Below, piece after piece: positions 55,127 through 64,000 of a stretch of DNA of 64,000 bases. Position numbers and translations under genes: made by a program. The notes under the pieces are model-generated. The model was not told the origin of the DNA, did no database searches, and saw only the letters and a program-made list of their open reading frames with translations. Source of the DNA: an uncultured Parvularculaceae bacterium (GTDB lineage: Bacteria > Pseudomonadota > Alphaproteobacteria > Caulobacterales > Parvularculaceae); the NCBI GenBank assembly GCA_947259375.1, contig CAMYLZ010000022.1, forward strand, positions 1 to 64,000. The letters run 5' to 3'. The stretch's first letter is position 1. Every line of letters starts with the position of its first letter.

Positions 55127-55267
55127 ATGGCGAAATCTTCGCGACATGGCGATCCGCATCGCTGGCCGGGACAAGAGGGTCCATCGACCCTGCAGGCGGT
55201 CTTTACCATTCTCCTGATCGTCGCTTTTGGCCTATTAATCGTCGTGATGCTGACCAATGGCGGCTAG
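55127..55267 (+). CDS. 46-aa single-helix membrane protein
   Basis: A short frame with GGAG six bases before the ATG. The product starts with a charged Pro/Gly segment (AKSSRHGDPHRWPGQEGPST) and has one membrane helix (VFTILLIVAFGLLIVVML) ending TNGG. It is on the opposite strand to its neighbours, with a clean ribosome site and coding composition. I recognise no family. It is a good small-protein candidate. Confidence 0.6.
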   Translation: MAKSSRHGDPHRWPGQEGPSTLQAVFTILLIVAFGLLIVVMLTNGG

Positions 55268-55285
55268 GCGCCCGCCAATGCCGGA

Positions 55286-55756
55286 TCAAAGCCAGCGCCG
55301 CACGCGGGCCTTGTAAGCGCGATAGTCATCGCCGAATTGCCGCTCCATTTTCTCTTCCTCAAAAGGAATGCTGACGACATTCACGAACAGGAAGAAAACA
55401 AGAACTGCAATCATTACCGTGATGGTTCCAACCAACAAGGCGACGCCCATCAGCAGGGTGATAATACCGAGATACATCGGGTTGCGCGTCCACCGAAACG
55501 GGCCTGTCGTCACCAGGACGGTGTTTTTCTTCGACGCCGGCATAACCTCTGTCCCGGCGCGGGCGAAAGCCAGCCTGCCTGACGCAGCAATGATGGCGCC
55601 GGCGGCAAGCAGCGGCCACCCCGCCAGCGGCGCCCGCAAGACAGTTGGCGCGGCCAGCACCGCGCCTGCGCCCCAGCCGATGAGCATGAAAATAAGCGCC
55701 CAGACGGGCGGCGGGACCAGGACTAATATGGAGGGTCGCCGGCGTTGATCACTCAT
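55286..55756 (-). CDS. Isoprenylcysteine methyltransferase-like membrane protein
   Basis: A 156-aa polytopic protein with four hydrophobic segments. The ICMT/PEMT-like C-terminal pattern is VTTGPFRWTRNPMYLGIITL followed by PFEEEKMERQFGDDYRAYKA, with the E-E and the final Tyr residues that contact SAM and substrate. AAGGAGG lies five bases before the ATG. It would methylate a small thiol, lipid or unknown substrate. It lies between the dxs terminator and a small plus-strand gene. Confidence 0.82.
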   Translation of the reverse strand: MSDQRRRPSILVLVPPPVWALIFMLIGWGAGAVLAAPTVLRAPLAGWPLLAAGAIIAASGRLAFARAGTEVMPASKKNTVLVTTGPFRWTRNPMYLGIITLLMGVALLVGTITVMIAVLVFFLFVNVVSIPFEEEKMERQFGDDYRAYKARVRRWL

Positions 55757-55844
55757 CGAGCCTCCTTAACGATTTCGGGCAGCGCGCGAATGCGCCCTTC
55801 GCCCTTTTCCAGAGGATATGATTAGCCGACCCGTTTGGAAAAAG

Positions 55845-55872
55845 AAAAGGCCGCCCTGAAGAGCGGCCTTTT
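55845..55872 (-). terminator. Rho-independent terminator after dxs
   Basis: AAAAGGCCGC (55845-55854) pairs with GCGGCCTTTT (55863-55872) around CCTGAAGA. The A run on one side and T run on the other suit both strands. It lies just downstream of the leftward dxs stop. Confidence 0.85.
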
Positions 55873-55896
55873 TTTCAATCGCTATGTAAATCCGTC

Positions 55897-57810
55897 TCAG
55901 CCGCGCAGATTGACGACATTCGCCCCCATGCCGAGCGCTTCGCGGGCGCGCTCGACAATATGCGCGGCGTTGAGTTGCGCCTGATCATACATTTTGGCGG
56001 GACTGTCCTGATCCTGGAAAATATCCGGCAAATGCATGGTGCGGATTTTAACGCCGCTATCGAGCAGCCCGGTTTCCGCTAGGAAATGCAGCACGAAGGC
56101 GCCGAAACCGCCGCGCGAGCCTTCCTCAACGGTGATGACCGCCTCATGTTCGCGCGCCAGGCGCATGATGAGGTCATGGTCAAGCGGCTTGGCAAAACGC
56201 GCATCGGCAACTGTGGTCGAAATCCCTTGCGCCTCCAGCGTATCGGCAGCTTTCAGCGCCTCCGCCAAGCGCCCGCCAAGCGCCAACAGGGCCACTTTCG
56301 TGCCTTCGCGCATGATCCGGCCCTTGCCGATTTCGAGGATCTTGCCGTTCTCCGGCAGATCAACGCCGACGCCCTCGCCGCGCGGATAACGGAAGGCGAT
56401 CGGCCCTTCGTCATAGGCCGCCGCCGTCGAGGTCATATGGACGAGTTCGGCTTCGTCGCCCGCCGCCATGATCACCATATTCGGCAGGCAGCCGAGATAG
56501 GCGATGTCGAACGCGCCCGCATGGGTCTGCCCATCGGAGCCGACAAGTCCGGCGCGGTCCATGGGCATGCGCACCGGCAAGTTCTGGATCGCCACGTCAT
56601 GCACAACCGAGTCATAGGCGCGCTGCATGAATGTCGAATAGATCGCCGCAAATGGGCGCATGCCGTCAGCGGCAAGACCAGCCGCAAAGGTCACCGCATG
56701 CTGTTCCGCGATGCCGACATCATAGCAACGATCGGGGAAGACATCCGCAAACATGTCGAGCGACGTGCCCGACGGCATCGCTGCCGTAATCCCGATGATG
56801 CGGTCGTCTTTTTCCGCTTCCTTGATGAGCGTTTTGGCGAAAACTTTCTGATAGGCTGGCGCGTTGGGCGTGCCCTTTTTCTGCTTGCCGGAGACGACGT
56901 CGAATTTGGCGACGCCGTGATATTTATCGGCGGATTCTTCTGCAGGCGGATAGCCTGCGCCCTTGCGCGTTACGACATGAACGAGAACCGGGCCCTCTTT
57001 CATGTCGCGGACATTTTCAAGCACCGGTACGAGTTGGTCGAGATTGTGCCCGTCAATCGGACCAACATAGTAAAAGCCCAGCTCTTCAAACAGCGTCCCG
57101 CCGGTCACCATGCCGCGGCCGTATTCTTCAGCCTTTGCAAGCTGCTTGTAGACGGCGTTCGGCAGTCGCTTTGCGAGCTGCTTGCCGAATGAGCGGAAGC
57201 CCTGATAGACGCCCGACGATGACGCGCGCGCAAGATAGGCGCTCATGGCGCCGACCGGCGGCGCGATCGACATGTCGTTATCATTGAGGATCACCACCAG
57301 CTTGGAGCCGAGGTGACCAGCGTTGTTGAGCCCCTCATAGGCCATGCCGCCGGACATCGATCCGTCGCCAATCACGGCGATAGCCGTTGCATCCTTGCCT
57401 TGATGGCGCGCGGCTTCGGCAAAACCGGTTGCGGCGGAAATAGACGTCGCCGCGTGGGCCGCGCCGAACGGATCATATTCGCTCTCGGAACGCTTGGTGA
57501 AACCGGACAGCCCGCTGCCCTGGCGCAGCGTGCGGATGCGGTCGCGCCGGCCAGTGATGATCTTGTGCGGATAGCATTGATGTCCCACGTCAAAGACCAG
57601 CTTGTCGTCCGGCGTGTTGAAGACATAATGAATCGCCGTCGTCAGCTCGACGACGCCGAGACCGGAGCCAAGATGCCCGCCGGTCACCGATACGGCATCA
57701 ATCATTTCCGCGCGCAATTCATCAGCGAACTGGCGTAACTGGCTTTTGTCGAGCTTTCGCAAGTCGGCTGGAAGCTTGACGTTATCGAGCAGTGGCGTCT
57801 CTATGGCCAT
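55897..57810 (-). CDS. dxs: 1-deoxy-D-xylulose-5-phosphate synthase Dxs
   Basis: Dxs condenses pyruvate and glyceraldehyde 3-phosphate, the first step of the MEP isoprenoid pathway, using thiamine diphosphate. The 637-aa product has [15 protein letters not shown], the TPP motif [73 protein letters not shown] and the C-terminal transketolase part [17 protein letters not shown] 57810 is chosen over an upstream codon by alignment of the opening. It lies about 200 bp after xseB and ends before a strong terminator. Confidence 0.97.
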   Translation of the reverse strand: MAIETPLLDNVKLPADLRKLDKSQLRQFADELRAEMIDAVSVTGGHLGSGLGVVELTTAIHYVFNTPDDKLVFDVGHQCYPHKIITGRRDRIRTLRQGSGLSGFTKRSESEYDPFGAAHAATSISAATGFAEAARHQGKDATAIAVIGDGSMSGGMAYEGLNNAGHLGSKLVVILNDNDMSIAPPVGAMSAYLARASSSGVYQGFRSFGKQLAKRLPNAVYKQLAKAEEYGRGMVTGGTLFEELGFYYVGPIDGHNLDQLVPVLENVRDMKEGPVLVHVVTRKGAGYPPAEESADKYHGVAKFDVVSGKQKKGTPNAPAYQKVFAKTLIKEAEKDDRIIGITAAMPSGTSLDMFADVFPDRCYDVGIAEQHAVTFAAGLAADGMRPFAAIYSTFMQRAYDSVVHDVAIQNLPVRMPMDRAGLVGSDGQTHAGAFDIAYLGCLPNMVIMAAGDEAELVHMTSTAAAYDEGPIAFRYPRGEGVGVDLPENGKILEIGKGRIMREGTKVALLALGGRLAEALKAADTLEAQGISTTVADARFAKPLDHDLIMRLAREHEAVITVEEGSRGGFGAFVLHFLAETGLLDSGVKIRTMHLPDIFQDQDSPAKMYDQAQLNAAHIVERAREALGMGANVVNLRG

Positions 57811-58009
57811 GGGACTACCCCCTAGAATAAGATGCAACCTCGCCGCCCCGGCGGCGATTGCCCGTTCTAGCGCCTTTGCGCCAATTCTCCACCCCTTGTT
57901 CAGTAAAATCGCGGCGATCTGACGGCAAAACGCGCCGGCTCGCAGAACGCTTGATGCAAGCCTTGGTCAGCGCCCTGGCGAATTGGGGAAATAACCTTAG
58001 ATCAGCTTG

Positions 58010-58255
58010 TTAATCGAAACTCGCGGCTTCGGTTTTCGCCTTGCCGTTGCCGGCGACGACGATCTTTTCGATTTTTTCCTGAGCTGATTTCAGCGTTTTC
58101 TCGCAATGGGCTTTCAGCGCCGCACCGCGCTCATAAAGTGCGATAGAATCTTCCAGCGCCGCCTGCCCGCTTTCGAGCCTGGTAACAATTTCCTCCAGCT
58201 CGGCAAGCGCCTTTTCGAAGGAAAGCATTGAAATATCTTCGGGTTTCTTGGCCAT
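58010..58255 (-). CDS. xseB: Exodeoxyribonuclease VII small subunit XseB
   Basis: An 81-aa helical protein with the XseB core [40 protein letters not shown] and [14 protein letters not shown]. It binds the large subunit to form exonuclease VII. ATG 58255 gives the usual length; an upstream extension has no support. The xseB-dxs order is common in alphaproteobacteria. The large subunit is at 23806. It is divergent from the flavoprotein gene. Confidence 0.95.
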   Translation of the reverse strand: MAKKPEDISMLSFEKALAELEEIVTRLESGQAALEDSIALYERGAALKAHCEKTLKSAQEKIEKIVVAGNGKAKTEAASFD

Positions 58256-58346
58256 GGCCCGGTTTTGGCGCGGAACGGCGCGAAACGCAAGAGAGCCGCA
58301 GGCCGCACCCGGTTGACCTTGGCGCGATCCGTCATATGACGCGCCG

Positions 58347-59525
58347 ATGGAAAAATTTGACGTGATTATCATCGGCGCGGGCGCGGCCGGCATGATGTGC
58401 GCCATTGAGGCGGGCCGGCGCGGGCGGCGCGTAGCGCTAGTCGACCATGCGGACAAGCCAGGCGAGAAAATCCGCATTTCCGGCGGCGGGCGCTGCAACT
58501 TCACCAATATGCATGCGGCGCCAGGGAATTTCATTTCGAAAAACCCGCATTTTTGCGTCTCTGCACTAAAGCGCTACCGGCCGGCCGATTTCATCGCCAA
58601 AGTCGATGCGCACGCCATTGCCTGGCATGAAAAGACGCTGGGGCAGCTATTTTGCGACGGCGCGTCGCGCCAGATCATCGACATGTTGACGGGCGAGTGC
58701 CGCGATGCCGGCGTCACGCTGAAATTGGCGACATCGGTCGAACGTCTCGAGAAATGCGGTGAGACCTTCAATCTGGAGACCGGCGCTGGCGCTCTCGCCG
58801 CATCGTCGCTGGTGCTCGCCACCGGCGGCAAGTCGATCCCGAAAATGGGCGCAACGGATTTCGCCTATCGCATCGCACAGCAATTCGGCCTTGAATTAGT
58901 TGCACCGCGCCCGGCGCTGGTCCCCCTCACTTTTTCAGGCGACCTGCTCGACGCGGCCAAAGCCCTGTCGGGCGTCAGCACCGAGGCGGAAGTGCGCTGC
59001 AACGGCGCGGCGTTTCGCGAAGCGCTGCTTTTTACCCATCGCGGCGTATCCGGGCCAAGCATTTTGCAGATCTCTTCTTATTGGCGCGAAGGCGACGAGA
59101 TTGAAATCGACATTGCGCCCGGCGCCGATCTCTTCGCTGAACTGCGCGCGGCGCGGACCCGCAATGGCAAACTCGCGCCGCAAAACGCGCTCGCCACGCA
59201 CCTGCCGAAACGCCTCGCCGATGCCGTCATCGCGCGCGCCGGCGTTACGGGACGCATCGGCGACGCGTCGGACGCTAAACTCAAAGCCTTGAGCGACGCC
59301 GCGCAACACTGGCGCGTCAAACCGGTCGGGTCCGAAGGCTATCGCACGGCGGAGGTCACGCTTGGCGGCGTCGACACGGACGAGCTTTCGTCAAAGACCA
59401 TGGAAGCAAAGCGCGCGCCCGGCCTTTATTTCATCGGCGAGGCGGTCGACGTCACCGGCTGGCTCGGCGGGTATAATTTCCAATGGGCCTGGTCGTCCGG
59501 CTGGGCCGCCGGGCAGGTTGTTTGA
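58347..59525 (+). CDS. BaiN/HI0933-type flavoprotein
   Basis: A 392-aa FAD-dependent oxidoreductase. The N-terminal dinucleotide motif is [19 protein letters not shown], followed by [36 protein letters not shown] and the C-terminal [20 protein letters not shown]. BaiN-type proteins reduce bile acid or other enone substrates; most members, like this one, have no known substrate. It is divergent from xseB with a 91-bp gap. Confidence 0.9.
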   Translation: MEKFDVIIIGAGAAGMMCAIEAGRRGRRVALVDHADKPGEKIRISGGGRCNFTNMHAAPGNFISKNPHFCVSALKRYRPADFIAKVDAHAIAWHEKTLGQLFCDGASRQIIDMLTGECRDAGVTLKLATSVERLEKCGETFNLETGAGALAASSLVLATGGKSIPKMGATDFAYRIAQQFGLELVAPRPALVPLTFSGDLLDAAKALSGVSTEAEVRCNGAAFREALLFTHRGVSGPSILQISSYWREGDEIEIDIAPGADLFAELRAARTRNGKLAPQNALATHLPKRLADAVIARAGVTGRIGDASDAKLKALSDAAQHWRVKPVGSEGYRTAEVTLGGVDTDELSSKTMEAKRAPGLYFIGEAVDVTGWLGGYNFQWAWSSGWAAGQVV

Positions 59526-59594
59526 ACCGGAACGAAACAAGGCGCCTTAAATCCCACACAAAGCATCCACCCCTTGTATTTCCCGGCCACAAAC

Positions 59595-60323
59595 TCACGA
59601 TTGAAAAACGCTTTCGCGGTGATATTCAAAATGCTCCGCATTAGGACGAAAACGAGAAGGAAGGATTAGATGTTCGCTAGCCATGCCCTTCATCTTTCCT
59701 ACAGTCTCACATGGTAACTTCGAAGAGAACACTAGCTTCAACTGCTCATCGAACGTGATCAGCCCTCTGTCAAATGCTTTATCGAACAGTGAGTTTAAGC
59801 ATATTCCGTTTCTCGGGTCAGTGCGCAATGACGGATTACGACTCCACGGAACAATATGACCTGCAACCAGCAGCTCTGGCGCAGTGATGCCCGATAACGC
59901 ACATTTTGAATTGTATGAAGCCAACACCAGCTTTCGAAAAAACTGTTGGTTGATTCTACGGGTAGACATCACATCAACGTCGTAGCCGTGTATCTCTTCC
60001 AACATGAATTCACTGTCTGGTTGTTCCGCAAAACCATTGTTTTGTTCGGCAAGGTCCAAGGCAGGATTTTTAAGCTCATCAAAAAACTCACGCCATACCT
60101 GTTTATCGAGATCACCTACGTGACCCATTCCTTTTTGCTCAATGGTTTGGTCGAGGCTGGCAAAATTTACCAGCTTTAACGCAACCGCGTTAACGGTACG
60201 GTCAATCTGCAAAGCCAGCTGGATGATGGACGGATTACGCGCGTGGATTTTTCCGAACGGCGTAATGCAATATAACTTGAGTGCTTGTTTCAGCTCGCCT
60301 TTGGTCCAAAGACGCCTTGTCAC
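59595..60323 (-). CDS. HNH endonuclease (HNH_2 family)
   Basis: A 242-aa protein. The N-terminal part (RRLWTKGELKQALKLYCITP, FGKIHARNPSIIQLALQIDR) looks like a DNA-binding or SANT-like module found in such proteins. The C-terminal nuclease domain has RRINQQFFRKLVLASYNSKC, the His of LLVAGHIVPWSRNP, and DPRNGICLNSLFDKAFDRGL, the HNH_2 set. It could act as a restriction or defence nuclease, or as a homing-type enzyme. GTG 60323 matches family starts; TTG 60344 is an alternative. Base composition is AT-richer than both neighbours, which suggests transfer. Confidence 0.82.
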   Translation of the reverse strand: MTRRLWTKGELKQALKLYCITPFGKIHARNPSIIQLALQIDRTVNAVALKLVNFASLDQTIEQKGMGHVGDLDKQVWREFFDELKNPALDLAEQNNGFAEQPDSEFMLEEIHGYDVDVMSTRRINQQFFRKLVLASYNSKCALSGITAPELLVAGHIVPWSRNPSLRTDPRNGICLNSLFDKAFDRGLITFDEQLKLVFSSKLPCETVGKMKGMASEHLILPSRFRPNAEHFEYHRESVFQS

Positions 60324-60377
60324 GATAGAGCACTCGATTGGCAACGTTCGGGCAGAACGATTAACACCCGCGCGCCC

Positions 60378-60992
60378 TTACTCCGCCGCCGCCGCGGCGC
60401 CGACGCCGCACTTTGCGCCGGCTGGTTCATAAACGCGCCACGACCAGTAATGATTGCCGCCATCATGCTCGACACAGGCCCAGCCTTCGCGCATGAGCCG
60501 CCGGTGGATCATCCAGTTGAGATAGCCATGGGCGCATAACAAAACGTCGCCCTCGGCGGCGTGGCCCTCAAGGCGCGATGCAATGGTCGCAACCCGCCCC
60601 CAGGTCTCGCGATGGTTCTCCACCCCCGCCGGCGCATAGCCGAGGATCCAGAAAATCCGCGAGACGACGCCCCATTGGCCAGGCCGCAGTTTCAGAAAGC
60701 CGGGAAAAGGCGGCGGCGGCAACGGCGCCTCGACAAAGATCGGGTCGGCCGGCACGGTGCGCGTCCCGCCGGTCGCCTTGCGCGCGGTTTCAATCGCCCG
60801 CGGCAGGGTCGAGGACAGCACCGTCGTCGCAGCTTTCGCCAGACGCACCAGCGCCTCCGGCGGGCGCTCCTCTGGCGCCAAGCCGGAGGCGTCGTAACGC
60901 GCCCACCAGTCGCCATATTCGCGCGCCGTAATGGTAAGCTCACGCGACAAATCGGGACGCCCGTGGCGTACGGTGATGATGCGGCCGGTCAT
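60378..60992 (-). CDS. Histidine phosphatase family protein
   Basis: A 204-aa phosphoglycerate mutase-like phosphatase. The phospho-acceptor is in IITVRHGRPDLS, the first Arg in TVLSSTLPRAIETARKA, and the second catalytic His in LLCAHGYLNWMIHRRLM. Residues AREYGDWWARYDASGLA lie between strands as usual. The best start is ATG 60992; upstream codons are TTG. It shares the leftward direction with the HNH and deacetylase genes. Substrate unknown. Confidence 0.87.
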   Translation of the reverse strand: MTGRIITVRHGRPDLSRELTITAREYGDWWARYDASGLAPEERPPEALVRLAKAATTVLSSTLPRAIETARKATGGTRTVPADPIFVEAPLPPPPFPGFLKLRPGQWGVVSRIFWILGYAPAGVENHRETWGRVATIASRLEGHAAEGDVLLCAHGYLNWMIHRRLMREGWACVEHDGGNHYWSWRVYEPAGAKCGVGAAAAAE

Positions 60993-61035
60993 TTTTCCCA
61001 AACTCTGCCCTTCCGGCGCCCTTATGACGTGGTTT

Positions 61036-61965
61036 TTACGCCGCCATCAAGGCTTTAAGGTGCGCCGCCGCGGATCGGCCGAGCGCGGCGAGGTCATAGC
61101 CCCCTTCGAGCATCGAGACGATGCGCCCTTTTGCCTTGTCGCGGGCGACGCCGGCGATTTCAGCGGTCACCCAGGTAAAATCATCTTCGGTCAGCTTCAG
61201 CCCGCCCAGCGGGTCAGCGGCATGGGCGTCGAACCCGGCGGAAATGACGATGAGGTCAGGCGAAAAATCCGACAGCGCCGGCAACAGCGCCTCGCCCCAG
61301 GCGCGGCGGAAAGCCTCGCCATCCGCCCCGGTCGCCAGCGGCGCATTGGCGATATTATCGAAGGCCCCGCGATCGCTCTTGCGTCCGGTGCCGGGATATT
61401 GCGGCCATTCATGGGACGAGGCGTAAAACGCCGCCTCGTCATGCCACAACGCAGCCTCGGTCCCATTGCCGTGATGGACATCGAAATCAACCACCGCAAC
61501 GCGCCGGGCGCCATGGACGGCGCGCGCATGCATGGCGGCGATAGCGGCGGCGTTGAACAGGCAAAAGCCCATCGCCCGTTGCGGCTCGGCGTGATGGCCC
61601 GGCGGGCGCGCAGCAACAAAGGCGTTTGTCGCCTCGCCCGCAAAAATCGCATCGACAGCCGCCACCGCGCCGCCGGCGGCGCGCAAGCTCGCCTCCAGCG
61701 ACGATGGCCCCATGAACGTGTCGGCGTCGAGCTGTGCGAGCCCTGACGCAGGCGCGCTGCCTTCAACCGCTTGACGGAAAGCGGCCGGATGAACCCGCTC
61801 AACCTGTTCGGCGCTCGCGAGCGGCGGGCTGCGCCGTTCGGCTTCTCCAAGCATCTCGGACTTAAGCGCCGCCTCGACAGCCGCAAACCGGCCCGGATGC
61901 TCCACGTGACCGGGCGGGACTTCGTGACGGCCAAAGACCGGATGGGAATAAACCAGCGTGTTCAT
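61036..61965 (-). CDS. Histone deacetylase-like protein (HDAC superfamily)
   Basis: A 309-aa member of the arginase-deacetylase fold, class II HDAC-like. The catalytic pair is RPPGHHAEP; zinc ligands are VDFDVHHGNGT (Asp and His) and SAGFDAHAADPLGG (Asp). The N-terminal SHPVFGRHEVPPGHVEHPGR and the final EGGYDLAALG match acetoin utilization or acetylpolyamine amidohydrolases. Bacterial substrates include acetylpolyamines and acetylated proteins. ATG 61965 is preferred to GTG 61968. Confidence 0.91.
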   Translation of the reverse strand: MNTLVYSHPVFGRHEVPPGHVEHPGRFAAVEAALKSEMLGEAERRSPPLASAEQVERVHPAAFRQAVEGSAPASGLAQLDADTFMGPSSLEASLRAAGGAVAAVDAIFAGEATNAFVAARPPGHHAEPQRAMGFCLFNAAAIAAMHARAVHGARRVAVVDFDVHHGNGTEAALWHDEAAFYASSHEWPQYPGTGRKSDRGAFDNIANAPLATGADGEAFRRAWGEALLPALSDFSPDLIVISAGFDAHAADPLGGLKLTEDDFTWVTAEIAGVARDKAKGRIVSMLEGGYDLAALGRSAAAHLKALMAA

Positions 61966-62120
61966 CACCGCACCCTAGCCTCGCGCGCGGCGGCTGGAAA
62001 CATGTTCAAGGGGCGGCGCGCAGGCCGTCGATCACAAGACTGTCGCCAGGCGCCGCTGAGCGTTGCCCGGCGCCCGGGATCGAGGACATACTGGATCGGG
62101 GCGCATTAGGGACGAACTCC

Positions 62121-63590
62121 GTGAAAAAAATTCTTGCAGGCGCAGCCGGCGCCATTCTTCTGCTCTTTCTTTTGCTCATTGCCGTCATCATCATCCGCAC
62201 GGCGCTGTTGCCTGGCCCGGCAAGCATAGCCGCAACGCGCGCTGCGCCGCCCGCTTATGACGGCCCGGCCATCGCCGCGCGCCTGAGCGACGCCATCGCC
62301 ATACGGACCATTTCCTGGAATCTCGACACGCCGCCCGACGGCAAAGCATTCGCCGATTTCGCTGACCTTCTTGAGCACGCCTATCCGGCGGCGCACGCCG
62401 CCATGCAGCGCGAGGTCGTCAGCGAGCATTCTCTTGTCTATCGCTGGCGCGGCGGCGGCGAGCAACGACCCATCGCCCTCATCGCCCATATCGACATCGT
62501 CCCGGTCGAGGCGGGCACGCAGAACCAATGGACCCGGCCACCTTTTTCCGGCGCCATCCATGACGGCGCGGTGTGGGGGCGCGGCGCACTCGACAATAAA
62601 GGCCAGATCATCGCCATCATGGAGGCCGCCGAGCGCCTTGCAGCACAAGGCTTCGCCCCGTCGCGCGACATCTATTTTCTGTTCGGCCATGATGAAGAAC
62701 TTGGCGGCGAAAACGGTGCGGGCGAAATTGCGGCCATGCTCAAAAGACGCGGCGTGCAACTCGCCTGGACCCTCAATGAAGGCTCCGGCCTCGTGCAGGA
62801 CATTATTCCCGGCGTTTCAAGCCCTGTCGCGCTCATCTCAACCGGCGAAAAGGGCTCGACCACTTTGCGTTTTACGGCCCATGCGCCGGGCGGGCATTCC
62901 TCTGCGCCGGGCGACGACACGGCCGTCAGCCTTGCCGCCCGCGCGGTTGTCGCCGTCATGGAAAATCCGTATCCGATGGAACTCGACGATAACGTCGTTG
63001 CGTTCCTGCACGCCATTGCGCCTGAACTGCCCTTCGCGCAGCGCGCAGCGCTCGCCAATCTTTGGCTGACAGGCTCCATCATCAAAGCGCAGCTTGCGAG
63101 CGACCCGACCACGGCCGCGGCGCTCAGAACCACCACAGCGGCGACGATTATCGAGGGCGGAACCAAGGTGAACGTCCTGCCGCAACGGGCCGCCGCACTC
63201 GTCAATTACCGCATCCATCCGCGCGACAATGTCGCCGCCTTGCGCGAGCGCGCCATCCGCCTGATCGATGACCAACGCGTCGCCGTCGAAGCGGTCGGCG
63301 GGCGCGAGCCAAGCCCGTCCGCCTCGACCGCCGCGGAAGGTTATGCGGCCATCGCCTCGGCGACCGCCGCCATTTTCGGCCCGGTCCCTTCCGCGCCGTC
63401 GCTGACGCTGCAAGGTACTGATACGCGTCACTATATTGGGATCGCTGATGACAATTACCGCTTCACGCCCTTCATCTATCGCAAGGACGACCTCGCCCGA
63501 ATTCATGGTACGGATGAACGCGTCCTGATCGACGATCTGGCGCGCGCCGCCGCATGGTATGAAACGCTGCTGCGGGAGACAGCGGATTGA
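62121..63590 (+). CDS. M20 family peptidase, CPS1-like
   Basis: A 489-aa protein with an N-terminal membrane anchor (ILLLFLLLIAVIIIRTALL) and an M20 zinc-peptidase domain. Zinc ligands and catalytic residues are IALIAHIDIVPV, WGRGALDNKGQ, FGHDEELGGENG, LNEGSGLV and the last His of GTDTRHYIG. The middle dimerisation domain includes PGGHSSAPGDDTA. The GTG start and hydrophobic N-terminus are typical of carboxypeptidase S-like members. It would release C-terminal residues from small peptides or N-acyl amino acids, facing the periplasm. Confidence 0.91.
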   Translation: MKKILAGAAGAILLLFLLLIAVIIIRTALLPGPASIAATRAAPPAYDGPAIAARLSDAIAIRTISWNLDTPPDGKAFADFADLLEHAYPAAHAAMQREVVSEHSLVYRWRGGGEQRPIALIAHIDIVPVEAGTQNQWTRPPFSGAIHDGAVWGRGALDNKGQIIAIMEAAERLAAQGFAPSRDIYFLFGHDEELGGENGAGEIAAMLKRRGVQLAWTLNEGSGLVQDIIPGVSSPVALISTGEKGSTTLRFTAHAPGGHSSAPGDDTAVSLAARAVVAVMENPYPMELDDNVVAFLHAIAPELPFAQRAALANLWLTGSIIKAQLASDPTTAAALRTTTAATIIEGGTKVNVLPQRAAALVNYRIHPRDNVAALRERAIRLIDDQRVAVEAVGGREPSPSASTAAEGYAAIASATAAIFGPVPSAPSLTLQGTDTRHYIGIADDNYRFTPFIYRKDDLARIHGTDERVLIDDLARAAAWYETLLRETAD

Positions 63591-63665
63591 CCGGGAGCGG
63601 CGTTTCATGACAGCCGTCCCTATAGCAAACCCACAAAGCCATTAAACGATCACCGCCGCAAGCGA

Positions 63666-64000
63666 TTAACGGCTTTGCAGCGGCCAGCCCTCGGCGCGAT
63701 GCTCGATAATGGCGACATCATCGCCCGCTTTGATCTCGCCGGTCGTGCGCGGAATTGCGTTCCAGCCAAATAGGACGCCGGCAACATCCGGATGCGCAGA
63801 GGTGCGAATCCTGCTGAGCGTTTTTAGCGGTTCGCGCCCAGTCTTTTCGCCGGACGCCTGATCGATTGTCGTCACCAGGCAGCGATCACAAGGCTTTACG
63901 AGGTCATAGACCACGCCGCCGATCTGGATCGCCCGCCAACGGTCTTCCGCCCAGGGCTGGCCCCCTTCGATAACCACATTCGGCCGGAACCGCTCCATGG
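63666..64000 (-). CDS. MOSC domain protein, N-terminus beyond the window
   Basis: The C-terminal part of a leftward gene cut by the right edge. The visible 111 residues run RFRPNVVIEGGQPWAEDRW through VYDLVKPCDRCLVTTIDQAS (the Cys of the MOSC domain) to VLFGWNAIPRTTGEIKAGDD. This matches the MOSC sulfur-carrier domain of YcbX/mARC-like proteins, usually with a beta-barrel domain before it. The methionine near 63998 is internal. Function is sulfide or molybdenum-cofactor-linked by family only. Confidence 0.85.
   Translation of the reverse strand, partial: MERFRPNVVIEGGQPWAEDRWRAIQIGGVVYDLVKPCDRCLVTTIDQASGEKTGREPLKTLSRIRTSAHPDVAGVLFGWNAIPRTTGEIKAGDDVAIIEHRAEGWPLQSR

Overview
The window reads as chromosome from a Gram-negative alphaproteobacterium with a high-GC genome (roughly 60% by eye). 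The evidence is a lipid A assembly block in the alphaproteobacterial arrangement (PmbA, DUF4170, MsbA, DUF374, WaaA, LpxK, LpxL-like), DUF2093 beside XseA, the TlyA/Dxs/XseB neighbourhood, and a VPLPA-type CTERM sorting signal. A marine Parvularculales or Hyphomonadales relative is a guess I cannot test. I see no prophage, transposase, integrase, rRNA operon or CRISPR array. Nearly all of the window is tightly packed housekeeping and envelope genes, with a few compositionally different single genes.

Layout, left to right. 0-6.4 kb: tRNA-Phe, then a queuosine block (queF, secreted cyclophilin, Nudix hydrolase, cysE, queA, tgt) and tRNA-Lys and tRNA-Leu. 6.4-12.7 kb: an uncharacterised P-loop ATPase, a sulfotransferase, ubiD, a crotonase, a glutamine amidotransferase and a GST. 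12.7-21.3 kb: an AT-rich orphan, pmbA, DUF4170, a Cys-phosphatase, and the lipid A operon facing msbA. 21.3-25.3 kb: a leftward block of xseA, DUF2093, an M23 peptidase, bfd with a Fur-like box, bfr, and a Kazal lipoprotein coupled to bfr. 25.4-32.4 kb: a TPR protein, a Glu/Pro-rich membrane-anchored protein, purD, a MEST-like hydrolase and an APH-fold kinase. 32.4-36.6 kb: a flippase, HAD, nucleotidyltransferase and glycerophosphotransferase set.

36.8-49.8 kb is the accessory-looking half: a VPLPA-CTERM protein, an amidohydrolase lipoprotein, a CPBP protease, a VOC protein, a Blh-like phosphatase, an NTR/TIMP-like secreted protein, an ATP-grasp-like unknown, an MBL hydrolase, a TPR lipoprotein, a second CPBP gene broken by an in-frame amber codon, ridA and pdxH. 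49.9-64 kb: aroC, an MddA-like methyltransferase, three further methyltransferases (one rlmD/trmA-like, one tlyA), dxs, xseB, a BaiN-type flavoprotein, an AT-richer HNH nuclease, a histidine phosphatase, an HDAC-like deacetylase, an M20 peptidase and the edge of a MOSC gene.

Functional themes. QueF, QueA and Tgt cover reduction of preQ0, base exchange into tRNA and epoxyqueuosine formation, but the Tgt lacks two of its three zinc cysteines. The lipid A block covers Kdo transfer, 4'-phosphorylation, acylation and export. The flippase to glycerophosphotransferase set looks like a phosphopolyol surface-decoration module. No single locus is clearly a new multi-gene system. The best leads are the surface module, the coupled Bfr/Kazal pair, the zinc-ligand-poor Tgt, the amber-split CPBP gene, and several unknowns conserved enough to have readable motifs.
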